Shown: positions 1 to 8,737 of the stretch, piece after piece
Numbering within the stretch: the stretch's first letter is position 1
Layout: each line of letters opens with the position of its first letter
Source: Bacteroidetes bacterium 2013_40CM_41_45
GTDB taxonomy: Bacteria > Bacteroidota > Bacteroidia > AKYH767-A > 2013-40CM-41-45
Length of the DNA: 64,000 bases
Reading direction: 5' to 3'
NCBI GenBank assembly: GCA_002215675.1
Contig: NGFH01000009.1
Span: forward strand, 609,501 to 673,500
The notes under the pieces: model-generated
What the model saw: only the letters and a program-made list of their open reading frames with translations
Told to the model about the DNA's origin: nothing
The model's database searches: none
Made by a program: the position numbers and the translations under genes

Positions 1-2017
1 ATGCATTTTAGCAGTTCTGCTGCATATAGCCGGAGCAATCACCATACCCTATTCACCAGTTGCTATTGCCAATTTCTTTGCCGCCCTGTTGGTATTCACC
101 ATGTGCATACTTCTTTTTCAGAAGGCAACCGTTAAGCGCGAAGAGTTTCTTTCTTATACCGGCGCGTTGCTTGAAGCAGCGCCTGATGCAGTGATTGTAA
201 TAAATGACCAGGGACAAATTCTCAAGTGGAATGATAAAGCCGAAATCCTCTTTGGATGGAAGGAACACGAAGTAGCGGGCCGGTTGCTGAGTTCTGTCAT
301 CATTCCTCTTCGCTACCGTGAAGCACACAAAAAAGGGTTGAAGCGTTTTCTTGAAACGGGAGAAGGGCCTGTATTGAACAAGACTATAGAGATAAAAGGG
401 TTGAATAAAAGTAATAAGGAGCTTGATGTTGCCCTTAGCATATCACCGGTTATTGTAAAGGAAAAATATCAGTTCATTGGCTTTGTACGAGACATAACAG
501 AGCAAAAAAAAGCGGAAGAAAAAGTCAAGGAGAGTGAACACATGTTTTCAACGCTCTTTCACAGTAGCCCTGTTCTGAATGCTATTTCCGAAGCATCGAC
601 AGGAAAATATATTGAAGTCAACGATGCATTCGCACGTTTTTTTGATTTCACGAAAGAAGAAATGCTCGGAAAATCATCTATCGAATTAAATATACTTTCT
701 CGCCCCGAAGAACGGGAACTCATCATAAAAAAAATTCAACAGGATGGCTTTGTAAGAGATGCGGAAACACAAACGATTTCGAAAAACGGAAAAACCAGGT
801 GGGTGTCGACAAACATTGATATCATTAACCTGAATGGCAAAGATTGTTTTCTTACGGCTGCAATAGATATTACAGCAAGAAAAGAAGCCGAAGAAGAAAT
901 CAGGAAAATGAATATGGAACTGGAAAGAAGGGTGGAAGAAAAGCAAACATTGTATTCCTCCATTGTTAATTCTTCTGACGATGCCATCTTCAGTAGAACG
1001 CTGGATGGAATTATTACCAGCTGGAACCACGGGGCCGAAAAATCTTTCGGGTATTCAGCAAAGGAAATTACCGGCAAGCATATTTCCATTCTCATTCCGC
1101 CCCAGCTTATGAATGAAGAAAATGAAATAATGGAAAAAATACGTAAAGGGGAAGGTGTTGACCACTATGAAACAGAGAGAATAAGGAAGGATGGTAAAAT
1201 TATTTATGTATCGCTAACCATATCTCCGCTTAGAGATTCGCTGGGAAATATTACGGGGGCTTCTAAAATTTCGCGCGATATAACTGAACGCAAGATAGCG
1301 GAAGAAGAAAAAATAAAATACACCCACGACCTTGAGCGCTCTAACAAAGAGCTCGAGCAATTCGCTTACATCGCCTCGCACGATTTACAGGAACCCCTCC
1401 GCATGGTGGGAAGCTATGTGCAGTTGCTTGAGAAAAGATACAAAGGCAAATTAGATGCAGACGCAGATGAGTTCATTCACTTTGCCATTGACGGTGCAAA
1501 CCGTATGAAGCAACTCATCAGCGACCTGCTGAATTATTCGCGCACAAGCCGCGAAACGCAAATTACAGAAGTGGATATTGCTAAAGTACTTGGCGATGTA
1601 AAAAAGAATCTTACCACAAGCATCATGGAAAGCAATGCTAAAATAAATCACAACGGCATGCCTGTAATAAAAGCAGATCGCACACAAATGATGCAGCTCT
1701 TTCAGAATCTTATCGCTAATGCCATCAAGTTCAGGAAAGAGGATGAAGCGCCCGTTATAAATGTTAAAGCTATTAACGAAAATGGGCATTGGTTTTTTTC
1801 AGTCAGCGACAACGGCATCGGAATAGAGAAAGAATATTCTGATAAAATATTCGTCATCTTCAAACGGCTGAATGATAAGGCAAAATATGGCGGAACCGGG
1901 ATTGGCCTTGCCATCGCAAAAAAAATTGTAGAACGGCACAGAGGTAAAATATGGTTCGAATCGGAATTAGGAAAGGGAACAACATTTTTTTTCACTCTTA
2001 AAAATTTACAGTCATGA
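1..2017 (+). CDS. PAS-domain sensor histidine kinase, 5' end outside window
   Basis: The frame is open from base 2, so the gene starts upstream and 671 residues are visible. Residues 1-40 hold the end of one membrane helix and a second one. Three PAS domains follow at about 50-165, 178-300 and 315-435. The phosphoacceptor is His460 in the ASHDLQEP motif, with an N box near 570, DNGIGI near 603 and GGTGIGLAIA near 630. All catalytic boxes are present, so an active membrane-anchored kinase is likely. A TTG at 89 is an internal codon, not a convincing start. The stop overlaps the next start (ATGA), which indicates translational coupling to the receiver that follows. The signal sensed by the PAS domains cannot be read from the sequence. 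Confidence 0.93.
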   Translation, partial: CILAVLLHIAGAITIPYSPVAIANFFAALLVFTMCILLFQKATVKREEFLSYTGALLEAAPDAVIVINDQGQILKWNDKAEILFGWKEHEVAGRLLSSVIIPLRYREAHKKGLKRFLETGEGPVLNKTIEIKGLNKSNKELDVALSISPVIVKEKYQFIGFVRDITEQKKAEEKVKESEHMFSTLFHSSPVLNAISEASTGKYIEVNDAFARFFDFTKEEMLGKSSIELNILSRPEERELIIKKIQQDGFVRDAETQTISKNGKTRWVSTNIDIINLNGKDCFLTAAIDITARKEAEEEIRKMNMELERRVEEKQTLYSSIVNSSDDAIFSRTLDGIITSWNHGAEKSFGYSAKEITGKHISILIPPQLMNEENEIMEKIRKGEGVDHYETERIRKDGKIIYVSLTISPLRDSLGNITGASKISRDITERKIAEEEKIKYTHDLERSNKELEQFAYIASHDLQEPLRMVGSYVQLLEKRYKGKLDADADEFIHFAIDGANRMKQLISDLLNYSRTSRETQITEVDIAKVLGDVKKNLTTSIMESNAKINHNGMPVIKADRTQMMQLFQNLIANAIKFRKEDEAPVINVKAINENGHWFFSVSDNGIGIEKEYSDKIFVIFKRLNDKAKYGGTGIGLAIAKKIVERHRGKIWFESELGKGTTFFFTLKNLQS

Positions 2018-2451
2018 GAAACATAGAAATTCTTCTTGTAGAAGACAACCCGGGTGACATACGACTCACCAAGGAAGCATTAAAAGAAAGTAAAATCACC
2101 AACAACTTGCATGTGGCCATTGATGGTGTTGAAGCCATCGATTTTCTCAAGAAGCGGGGAAGGTTTGCCAACTCCCCTACTCCGGATTTAATACTTCTCG
2201 ATTTAAACTTGCCCAGGAAAGGGGGCATAGAAGTGCTTGCTGAAATAAAAGCAAACGGGCAAATGAAAGTAATACCAACTGTGGTTCTCACCACTTCGCA
2301 GTCAGAGAAAGATATCCTTAAATCATACGAGCTGCATGTAAATTGTTTTGTAACGAAACCCGTAGAGTTCGATGCTTTTGCAACCGTTGTCAGAAGCATT
2401 GAGGATTTCTGGTTCACTATTGTCAAGCTACCGAAAATGGAACAACAATAA
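2014..2451 (+). CDS. Single-domain response regulator (CheY/Rcp1-like)
   Basis: This 145-residue protein is a lone receiver domain without an output module. Acidic residues E10 and D11, the phosphoacceptor D63 in LILLDLNLP and the conserved K115 in FVTKPVE are all present, so phosphorylation should work. The sequence resembles Rcp1-type receivers that pair with phytochrome-like kinases having HisKA domains of the SHDLQEPLR kind, as found just upstream. The start overlaps the kinase stop by 4 bp and the stop is directly followed by the ATG of the hybrid kinase, so the three genes form one operon. It is probably a phosphate shuttle or a protein-interaction regulator. Confidence 0.94.
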   Translation: MRNIEILLVEDNPGDIRLTKEALKESKITNNLHVAIDGVEAIDFLKKRGRFANSPTPDLILLDLNLPRKGGIEVLAEIKANGQMKVIPTVVLTTSQSEKDILKSYELHVNCFVTKPVEFDAFATVVRSIEDFWFTIVKLPKMEQQ

Positions 2452-4674
2452 ATGCATAGTCATATCAACATATTACTTGTAGAGGATAACCCGGGCGATG
2501 CTTTTCTTATACAGCAAATGCTCCGGGCATCCGATTTCAGCAGCGCTACACTGCTCACAGCTTCTACATTAAAAGAAGCGCTGAAGTACAGTGCCACAGA
2601 TATAGAAATACGGCTCATACTCCTGGACCTCGGCTTACCCGACAGCGATGGAATGGAAAGCGTACGCACTATACGTAAACATTTTCCTGACACTGCGCTC
2701 AATGTACTTACCGGCCTTGATGATAAGCAGACAGCAACCAATGCTCTACGCGAAGGCGTACAGAATTACCTGGTAAAAGGAGAAATTGACAGCGATGAAC
2801 TGGAAGAGGCAATCCGTTATTCCCTGGAAAGGCACAACTTCATTAACAAACTTAAAGGGGCCAATGAGTCCCTAACGCTATCGGAACAGAAATACAAACT
2901 GCTTTTTAAGGACAACCCCATGCCTATGTGGGTTATTGATTACAAAAACAATCTTGCGTTTATTGATGTCAACGAAGCCGCGTTACAACATTATGGATAT
3001 ACCCGTGAAGAATTTCTTTCCATGACATCCATAGACATCAGGCCTGAAGCTGAAAAGGGACGCTACATTCGGCTTCGCAGGGCTGCACAACAGGGCTCAA
3101 ATTATGCAGGCATCTGGAGACATATAAAAAAGGATGGGACCATTATTGACGTGGAAATAAAAACCCATGATATAATTATTGATAACCAGGAAGCACGCCT
3201 TGTTCTTGCCAATGATGTCACAGAAAAATTAAAAGCAGAAGACGCTCTTCGACTTGCTGAAACAAATTACCGCGAACTGTTTGATAAAGCAAACGATGCC
3301 ATTTATGTTCATGAGATGGAAACGGGAAGAGTATTGCAAGTAAATCACAGAGCAACGGAGTTAACAGGTTTTTCAAAAGAAGAACTTCTTAATACGGACC
3401 CGCATGAGTTTATGTCCGGTCATCCCGATTATACTTTCGAGCATGCCATAAATTATATTCAGAAAGCTGCCATGGGAGAACCGCAGCTTTTCGAATGGTT
3501 GGGAAAAAAGAAAGACGGAACGCTCTCCTGGTATGAAGTGAACTTAAAAAGAGCTGCCATAGCCGGGGAAGAAAAAATACTCGCCTTCTTCCATGAAATT
3601 AACGAGCGCAAAAAAGCTGAAGATAAAATAATTAAAAGTGAGGAACAATACAAAGACCTTGTTGAAAACATTACTGACCTTATTTGTACGCACGACCTGA
3701 ATGGGCGGATACTGTCTGCGAATAAAGCAGCGGAAAAAATTGTGGGCTTAAGCTTTGGCCCTGAAAACAATTGGAATATCAAAGATATCCTTTCTCCTGA
3801 TAGAAGAGCTGCCTTCGATGAGTATATTGCTACTATAAAAGAAAAAGGACACGCTGAGGGGCTAATGAAAGTGCAAACCAGCAAAGGTGAAATACGCATT
3901 TGGGAATACCTGAACACATTAAAAACAGACGGAGTTAAGGCCCCGATAATACGCGGTTATGCAAGAGATATTACCGAACGAAAAAAAGCAGAAGAAAAAA
4001 TAAGGGAATCGCATAAGGAGTTGCGGGAGTTAACTGCCCATCTGCAAACTATACGCGAAGAAGAACGGACTCACATTGCGCGTGAAGTGCATGACGTGCT
4101 GGGGCAGCAGATTACCGGGTTGAAAATGGATATGACCTGGCTTAAGAAAAAAATCACAGATAAAGACAAGAGCACAGAAAAACGATTTACCGAGATGCTT
4201 TCTCTTGCCGATGAAATGGTAAAAACCATACGCAAAATTGCAAGCGAGCTGCGCCCGGGAATCCTGGATGACCTCGGCCTTATTCCTGCTCTTGAATGGC
4301 AGAGCAACGAATTTGAAAAACGCACCGGGATAAAATGTCTTTTTACTTCGAACAATACATTGCCGGACATAGCTCAGACAAATGCCACAGGAATTTTTCG
4401 CATCTACCAGGAAACCCTTACCAACGTAGCACGCCATGCAAAAGCAACCAAAGTAGATGCAGCTGTAACTTTTGATGGCGGAGCTATTAAGCTGTCTATT
4501 GCAGATAATGGAAAAGGATTGAACACAGAAGAAATGAAATCAAAAAAAACTTTGGGAATTGTAGGCATGAAAGAACGAGCGGCAATGATGAAGGGCAATC
4601 TTACGGTACAAACACGCACCGAAGGTGGGACGGTTGTGACTTTATTGGTACCTGTTAATAAAACGGAAGCCTAA
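2452..4674 (+). CDS. Hybrid sensor kinase: REC-PAS-PAS-PAS-HisKA_3-HATPase
   Basis: The 740-residue soluble protein has an N-terminal receiver (about 1-125, phosphoacceptor D59), three PAS domains (about 143-265, 270-395 and 398-520) and a NarL-type HisKA_3 dimerisation domain with His547 in REVHDVLGQQ. A HATPase domain follows, with the motifs NVARHA, DNGKGL and GIVGMKERA. No membrane segment is visible. An N-terminal receiver on a kinase suggests that it takes phosphate from, or is tuned by, another kinase such as the one upstream. HisKA_3 kinases usually phosphorylate LuxR/NarL-type regulators, and one is encoded 18 bp downstream. ATG follows the previous stop without a gap. Confidence 0.95.
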   Translation: MHSHINILLVEDNPGDAFLIQQMLRASDFSSATLLTASTLKEALKYSATDIEIRLILLDLGLPDSDGMESVRTIRKHFPDTALNVLTGLDDKQTATNALREGVQNYLVKGEIDSDELEEAIRYSLERHNFINKLKGANESLTLSEQKYKLLFKDNPMPMWVIDYKNNLAFIDVNEAALQHYGYTREEFLSMTSIDIRPEAEKGRYIRLRRAAQQGSNYAGIWRHIKKDGTIIDVEIKTHDIIIDNQEARLVLANDVTEKLKAEDALRLAETNYRELFDKANDAIYVHEMETGRVLQVNHRATELTGFSKEELLNTDPHEFMSGHPDYTFEHAINYIQKAAMGEPQLFEWLGKKKDGTLSWYEVNLKRAAIAGEEKILAFFHEINERKKAEDKIIKSEEQYKDLVENITDLICTHDLNGRILSANKAAEKIVGLSFGPENNWNIKDILSPDRRAAFDEYIATIKEKGHAEGLMKVQTSKGEIRIWEYLNTLKTDGVKAPIIRGYARDITERKKAEEKIRESHKELRELTAHLQTIREEERTHIAREVHDVLGQQITGLKMDMTWLKKKITDKDKSTEKRFTEMLSLADEMVKTIRKIASELRPGILDDLGLIPALEWQSNEFEKRTGIKCLFTSNNTLPDIAQTNATGIFRIYQETLTNVARHAKATKVDAAVTFDGGAIKLSIADNGKGLNTEEMKSKKTLGIVGMKERAAMMKGNLTVQTRTEGGTVVTLLVPVNKTEA

Positions 4675-4692
4675 CTATAAAAACTTATTTGT

Positions 4693-5319
4693 ATGAAAAT
4701 CCTTATTGCAGACGACCATGCTATAGTCCGTAAAGGATTAAAGCAGATTTTGCTCGAAGAATTTTCTTCGGCAGAAATTCTTGAAGTGGAAAACGGAAAC
4801 CAACTGCTCAAAGAAATCCGCAAACAAAAATTCGATGTTGTTATAAGCGACCTCTCCATGCCCGGACTGGGAGGGCTTGATACACTCAAACAACTGAAAG
4901 AAGAATTTCCCAAGCAACCCGTCCTTATTCTAAGCATGCACCCCGAAGACCAGTATGCCATTCGCGTGCTGCGCGCCGGCGCATCCGGTTATCTTAACAA
5001 AGAAACCGCGGGCGATGAATTGGTGAAAGCCGTCCGCCAGATTACAAGCGGAAAGCGGTACATCTCACCTGCGGTGGCCGAAAAACTTGCGGAGAATCTT
5101 GATATTGATTCGAGCAAGCCGCTGCACGAAACACTTTCTGACCGCGAGTTCGAAGTGCTGAAACTTATTGCAGAGGGAAAAACTGTTTCAGACGTTGCCG
5201 AAATTCTTTCCCTGAGTGTCGCCACAATCAGCACGTACCGCACACGCCTTCTCGAAAAGCTCCACTTAAAGAACAATGCGGAATTGACGCGCTACGCGCT
5301 TGATAATAAAATGGTATAA
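4693..5319 (+). CDS. NarL/FixJ-type response regulator with LuxR HTH
   Basis: The protein has 208 residues. The N-terminal receiver (1-120) has D7, D8 and phosphoacceptor D53 (VVISDLSMPG). The C-terminal LuxR-type helix-turn-helix (about 145-205) begins at LSDREFEVLKLIAEGK and includes the VATISTYRTRLLEKL recognition region. It is the only DNA-binding output of this first signalling cluster and is very likely the partner of the HisKA_3 kinase encoded just before it. Candidate targets include its own operon and the alpha-oxoamine synthase gene downstream, but no binding site can be assigned from the sequence alone. Confidence 0.95.
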   Translation: MKILIADDHAIVRKGLKQILLEEFSSAEILEVENGNQLLKEIRKQKFDVVISDLSMPGLGGLDTLKQLKEEFPKQPVLILSMHPEDQYAIRVLRAGASGYLNKETAGDELVKAVRQITSGKRYISPAVAEKLAENLDIDSSKPLHETLSDREFEVLKLIAEGKTVSDVAEILSLSVATISTYRTRLLEKLHLKNNAELTRYALDNKMV

Positions 5320-5676
5320 GGAACTACCCTATTCTTTAATAGCCCTTTATACGGGCCATTTTAGGCCTTTCCATCGACTTTTTTAAGACATTATCCCATT
5401 TTCCCTGTTAAGGGGGGTAGTCCCCTTTTGGGGACTGTTTTGTACCCCAAAGGGGATTGCGCAGTAACATACTAACCCGAACATTTGCACTGAGATTGCG
5501 AGAAGTGTCTATGGGTGCGGCTGACATGTTTATTAGTTGCAATGCGATTAACAGAATGAAAGAATTTTTCCTGATTTTTTTTTGTAATACAAACTACGAC
5601 AAGTAAAAAGTATTTCAAACTATTTCACACCCTTGACCAGTCCGTTGTTTTGCATTCAAAATATTTTTAACCGGAA
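5320..5676. other. Intergenic region with GC-rich palindromes between regulator and alpha-oxoamine synthase
   Basis: This 357-bp gap has no credible reading frame. It contains a perfect hairpin (AGTCCCC TTTT GGGGACT, 5419-5436) and, 9 bp later, a second short palindrome (CCCC AAA GGGG, 5445-5455). Weak GGCC and GCCC/GGGC repeats lie at about 5344-5370. The rest is AT-rich and probably carries the promoter of the downstream gene, although I found no clear TAnnTTTG box. The first hairpin is followed by GTTTT and could be a terminator of the upstream operon. It lies 100 bp past the stop, so a regulatory site is equally possible. Confidence 0.6.
5419..5455. promoter_or_regulatory. Double palindrome, possible operator or terminator
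   Basis: Two adjacent palindromes are seen: a 7-bp stem with a TTTT loop (5419-5436) and CCCC-AAA-GGGG (5445-5455). Their cores, CCCCTTTTGGGG and CCCCAAAGGGG, are nearly reverse complements of each other. They lie between a LuxR-type regulator gene and the alpha-oxoamine synthase gene. Function is inferred only from position and symmetry. Confidence 0.4.
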
Positions 5677-7014
5677 ATGATAAACGCTTCGACCGACATT
5701 AGCGAATACAAAAGCAGGCACGAGCAGATGCTTGAGTCGGTCAACACCATTCTCAATAACTCAAGACGGCTCGGAGTTACTCACCTCGTCACCGAAGATG
5801 AACGTTTTGACGGCAGCCATATTCACATCGATGGCAAGGAACTCATTAATTTTGGCTCGTGCAGCTACCTGGGGCTTGAGCTTGACCAGCGACTGAAAGA
5901 TGCCGGCAAAGAAGCAATCGACAAATTCGGAATGCAATTTTCTTCTTCGCGCGCTTATGTTTCCATTGGGCTGTATAGCGAACTTGAAAATTTATTTGAA
6001 CAAATGTTCGGGCAGCCGGTAATACTTGCTTCCACGGTAACTCTTGGCCACATTGCGAACATTCCCGTTCTGGTTGGAGATGACGATGCCGTTATAATGG
6101 ATGTTCAGGCGCATGCTTCGGTTCAAACAGCTGTTGATTTGCTGAAAGTTCGTAAGGTGCACACAGAAATTATTCGCCACAACCGGCTCGATATTCTTGA
6201 AGATAAAATCAAAGAGCTTTCTTCAGGTCATAAAAAAATATGGTTCATGGCAGATGGTGTTTATTCCATGTATGGAGATTTACTCCCCGTCACAGAATTA
6301 GTTGGGCTGATGAACAAATATCCGCAGCTGCATCTTTATGTTGATGATGCGCACGGAATGAGCTGGACTGGCCCCAATGGAACGGGGTATGTTATGAGCC
6401 AGCTTAATAGTAGCTTTCCGGACAGGTTATTTCTTGTCTGCGGACTTGCTAAAAGTTTTGGTACTGCCGGCGGATTATTAATTTATCCCAACATTGAAAT
6501 AAGACAGCTGGTGAGAAACTGCGGGAAGACCATGATATTCTCCGGACCCATTCAGCCGCCTGTGCTTGGGGCATCGGTTGCATCAGCGCATATTCATTTG
6601 TCAGAAGAAATTTATGCGCTGCAGAATCAACTAAAAAAGAAAATAGGCTTCTTCAACAGCAAGGCGGCGGATTACGGGCTTCCTTTGGTTGCACCTTCCG
6701 GCTCACCGATTAAGTTCATTGGAGTAGGCAAACCCGAAACCGGTTATATGATGGTGCGAATGCTTATCAAGCTCGGGTTTTATGTAAACCTCTCTGTGTT
6801 CCCCAGCGTGCCTTACAAAAACACAGGAGTAAGAATTACGCTTACCAATCATCTTACCGAGGAAAATATCGACAACTTGTTGTACACGTTTGCACGCCAA
6901 CTTCCCGAAGCGCTGCGGCTTAGCAATTCTTCCATGGAAAATATTCATAAGGCATTTAAGCCCAAGGCGCCCGTTGTTAAAGAAAAAGAAACTCTTCAAA
7001 CGGTTGCTGCATAA
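5677..7014 (+). CDS. Alpha-oxoamine synthase family enzyme (AONS/SPT/CqsA-like, PLP-dependent)
   Basis: The 445-residue protein belongs to fold-type I PLP enzymes that condense an amino acid with an acyl thioester (8-amino-7-oxononanoate synthase, serine palmitoyltransferase, cysteate acyltransferase, CqsA/LqsA autoinducer synthases). Visible landmarks are NFGSCSYLGLE near residue 60, the cofactor-region DDAHGMSWTGPNGTG near 222, and the presumed Schiff-base lysine K259 in LAKSFGTAGG. No biotin genes are nearby, so biotin synthesis is not supported. Context is a two-component operon upstream and a convergent STAS-like gene 6 bp downstream. Substrates cannot be decided. Sphingolipid or sulfonolipid base synthesis and signal-molecule synthesis are all open. 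Confidence 0.85.
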   Translation: MINASTDISEYKSRHEQMLESVNTILNNSRRLGVTHLVTEDERFDGSHIHIDGKELINFGSCSYLGLELDQRLKDAGKEAIDKFGMQFSSSRAYVSIGLYSELENLFEQMFGQPVILASTVTLGHIANIPVLVGDDDAVIMDVQAHASVQTAVDLLKVRKVHTEIIRHNRLDILEDKIKELSSGHKKIWFMADGVYSMYGDLLPVTELVGLMNKYPQLHLYVDDAHGMSWTGPNGTGYVMSQLNSSFPDRLFLVCGLAKSFGTAGGLLIYPNIEIRQLVRNCGKTMIFSGPIQPPVLGASVASAHIHLSEEIYALQNQLKKKIGFFNSKAADYGLPLVAPSGSPIKFIGVGKPETGYMMVRMLIKLGFYVNLSVFPSVPYKNTGVRITLTNHLTEENIDNLLYTFARQLPEALRLSNSSMENIHKAFKPKAPVVKEKETLQTVAA

Positions 7015-7019
7015 AAAGC

Positions 7020-7439
7020 TTAAACCTGGGGCACTCCGTTTTTCACCCAGGCTTCTGCCTCTTCAAGCGAAATAAAATAACGCGTCTTCACATCTTCATC
7101 GTTGTATTTTGTCACGATGAGTTTAATGGCTTGTTCGTTAAACGAATTCCTGGTTACCACCAGCGCCTGGCAGCGGAAACCTGCAGCAAGTGCGCGCGGA
7201 TACCAGTCATCAACAATCCATTGGCGGTCTGCTTCCGAAATAATTTTCATCTCGCGGGCATCAGCAATTATGGTTGACGCCTGCTTCATCGACAAGGCAT
7301 TAATTATTTCATCCAGAATTTTCCTGAAGTCATCTCCGCTTACAAAAATTCCTTTCCATTTTGTCTGTATAACACCAAGCGTTTCATTATAAAAAATGTC
7401 GCATTCGTAGCTGGTGAAAAGAAGGGTAAGTTGTTCCAT
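7020..7439 (-). CDS. STAS/SpoIIAA-like small protein
   Basis: The 139-residue protein has no signal peptide or membrane segment. Its layout (TLGVIQTKWKGIFVSGDDFRKILDEIINAL, then STIIADAREMKIISEADRQWI) matches the beta-alpha pattern of the SpoIIAA-like/STAS proteins common in Bacteroidota, which often bear a C-terminal strand-helix unit like TRYFISLEEAEAWVKN seen here. The function of these proteins is unknown. They are sometimes encoded near signalling genes. The gene converges on the alpha-oxoamine synthase with only 5 bp between stops. Confidence 0.6.
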   Translation of the reverse strand: MEQLTLLFTSYECDIFYNETLGVIQTKWKGIFVSGDDFRKILDEIINALSMKQASTIIADAREMKIISEADRQWIVDDWYPRALAAGFRCQALVVTRNSFNEQAIKLIVTKYNDEDVKTRYFISLEEAEAWVKNGVPQV

Positions 7440-7494
7440 AAAATTTCTGTAGGTCTAATTTAGAAAAAATTAATTCAAGAGTTCTTTTATTCTC

Positions 7495-7848
7495 TTAATT
7501 TTTTTTACTCGCTTTGTACCTGATAACTTCTGCTTTCTCAATAGTTATCAGCCCGCCCGATTTTGATTCTTCAAATAAACGCTCAACCGTTTTTGTGAAC
7601 GTACGGATTTTTTCTTCCGTGTCCACAATCTCAACCACCATAGGAAGGTCAGAGGAAATTTCAAACAACTTTGTTGTATGAACCTTTGAGTTAGCGCCAA
7701 ACCCCATCATGCCTCTGGTAACGGTAGCTCCTGAAAGCCCTTGCTTCTTTGCCTCGTACACAATCGTTTCGTAAAGCGTTTTATTCCCCACTTTATCACT
7801 CTCCCCAATGAAGATGCGTAGAAGTTTTGCGTCAGGATCATTTTCCAT
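7495..7848 (-). CDS. DUF190 (PII-like) protein next to crcB
   Basis: The 117-residue protein matches the DUF190 family: AKLLRIFIGESDK at the N-terminus, LYETIVYEAKKQGLSGATVTRGMMGFG in the centre and a DLPMVVEIVDTEEKI strand before the C-terminal helix. DUF190 proteins have a PII-like ferredoxin fold and are very often encoded with CrcB fluoride channels, as here, where crcB ends 2 bp upstream in the same direction. A role in control or support of fluoride export is inferred from this association and is not proven. Confidence 0.88.
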   Translation of the reverse strand: MENDPDAKLLRIFIGESDKVGNKTLYETIVYEAKKQGLSGATVTRGMMGFGANSKVHTTKLFEISSDLPMVVEIVDTEEKIRTFTKTVERLFEESKSGGLITIEKAEVIRYKASKKN

Positions 7849-7850
7849 TA

Positions 7851-8222
7851 TTAAATAAGTTTGACAAGTGAATATCCCACATATGTTAAGAGCAATCCAA
7901 TTGCCACGCTTGCAACGATATAAAGTGAAGCGTACACGAATTGTCCATCGCGAAGCATGCTTATAGTTTCATTTGCAAAAGCCGAGAAGGTTGTAAACCC
8001 TCCTAACAATCCTGTGGCAAGAAATAATCTCCATTCCTGCGACATGCTGCTCCTGTCACTCAAGCCGAAAACAATTCCGATAATAAAGCAGCCGGTAAGG
8101 TTTACAACTAAAGTACCGAACGGAAAAGAAGAAAGAAATTTTGACTGTACCGATTGCGAAAGCAGGTAGCGAGAAATTCCCCCGATAAAACTTCCGGTTC
8201 CTATCGCCAGTATTATTTTCAT
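7851..8222 (-). CDS. crcB: Fluoride channel CrcB/Fluc
   Basis: The 123-residue integral membrane protein has four predicted helices and the family signatures GGISRYLLS near the N-terminus, FPFGTLVVNLTGCFIIG, and GLLGGFTTFSAFANE with the TTFSxF pattern that lines the fluoride pore. Length is typical of Fluc, which works as an antiparallel dimer letting F- leave the cytoplasm. It is co-transcribed with DUF190 (2-bp gap). Only 46 bp separate it from the gene before it, too little for a fluoride riboswitch, so control by a crcB-motif RNA at this position can be ruled out. Confidence 0.95.
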   Translation of the reverse strand: MKIILAIGTGSFIGGISRYLLSQSVQSKFLSSFPFGTLVVNLTGCFIIGIVFGLSDRSSMSQEWRLFLATGLLGGFTTFSAFANETISMLRDGQFVYASLYIVASVAIGLLLTYVGYSLVKLI

Positions 8223-8268
8223 ATCGTATAGCAGCCCCTTCAGTAATTCAATTTATGCGGAAAGTTAT

Positions 8269-8526
8269 TTAATCTTCCTGCATTTCTTTTGAATCATCTT
8301 TTTTCGGCTTTGGTGTGTCCAAAATATTTGGAGGCCGCACAACAGATTCTTTTTCCAGCTCATAAGGAAAATACGCACGCACAGACCGTTCGGCCGGCAA
8401 CCTGCATATAATTACGTTACGTTCCTTGTCAATGCTGACCACCATCAAAGTCAGCTCCTTTTGATTTAACGGAACAACACTGTCCCCGACTTTAAAATCG
8501 TCAACAGTGTATGGTTTTGAGGACAT
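8269..8526 (-). CDS. Small conserved protein, weakly YodC/DUF2158-like
   Basis: The 85-residue protein has an SH3-like beta pattern: DFKVGDSVVPLNQKELTLMVVSIDKERNVIICRLP. This resembles the small YodC/DUF2158 family (FKxGDxVxL...MxV) but lacks its usual GGPxMTV centre, so the match is weak. The C-terminus is charged and probably disordered (PKPKKDDSKEMQED). It lies 46 bp upstream of crcB on the same strand and may share a transcript. Function unknown. Confidence 0.65.
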   Translation of the reverse strand: MSSKPYTVDDFKVGDSVVPLNQKELTLMVVSIDKERNVIICRLPAERSVRAYFPYELEKESVVRPPNILDTPKPKKDDSKEMQED

Positions 8527-8737
8527 AAAATGGTTTTCATTTGTAAAATACTTAACGGCAAAATTAAGAAATTATTCTTTGACGAACGCTAAAAGTCATG
8601 CCCTTTAACAGTTCCAGGCCTTTGTCATGCAAAATACTACAGCTCTTCCTTTATTGCGACTACATTATTATTCATGTCGTTACTATTTTTCTAAGATGTA
8701 TGATTCCGGTTCTTTGCTCTTGCAGGCACCCTATAAT

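Noticed and set aside
686-1095. Long antisense frames inside kinase and TonB genes
   Set aside because: They lie opposite genes with full domain patterns and show low-complexity, unlikely proteins; treated as shadows.
5677-7014. BioF of biotin synthesis
   Set aside because: No other biotin genes are near and the sequence (LAKSFG, extended N-terminus) is not specific to BioF.
8223-8268. Fluoride riboswitch before crcB
   Set aside because: Only 46 bp are available between the genes and no crcB-motif pseudoknot pattern is visible.
8627-8737. Upstream extension of the sigma factor gene
   Set aside because: The added 37 residues do not look like sigma region 1, while MRPLNITKQI at 8738 matches the usual start of the family.
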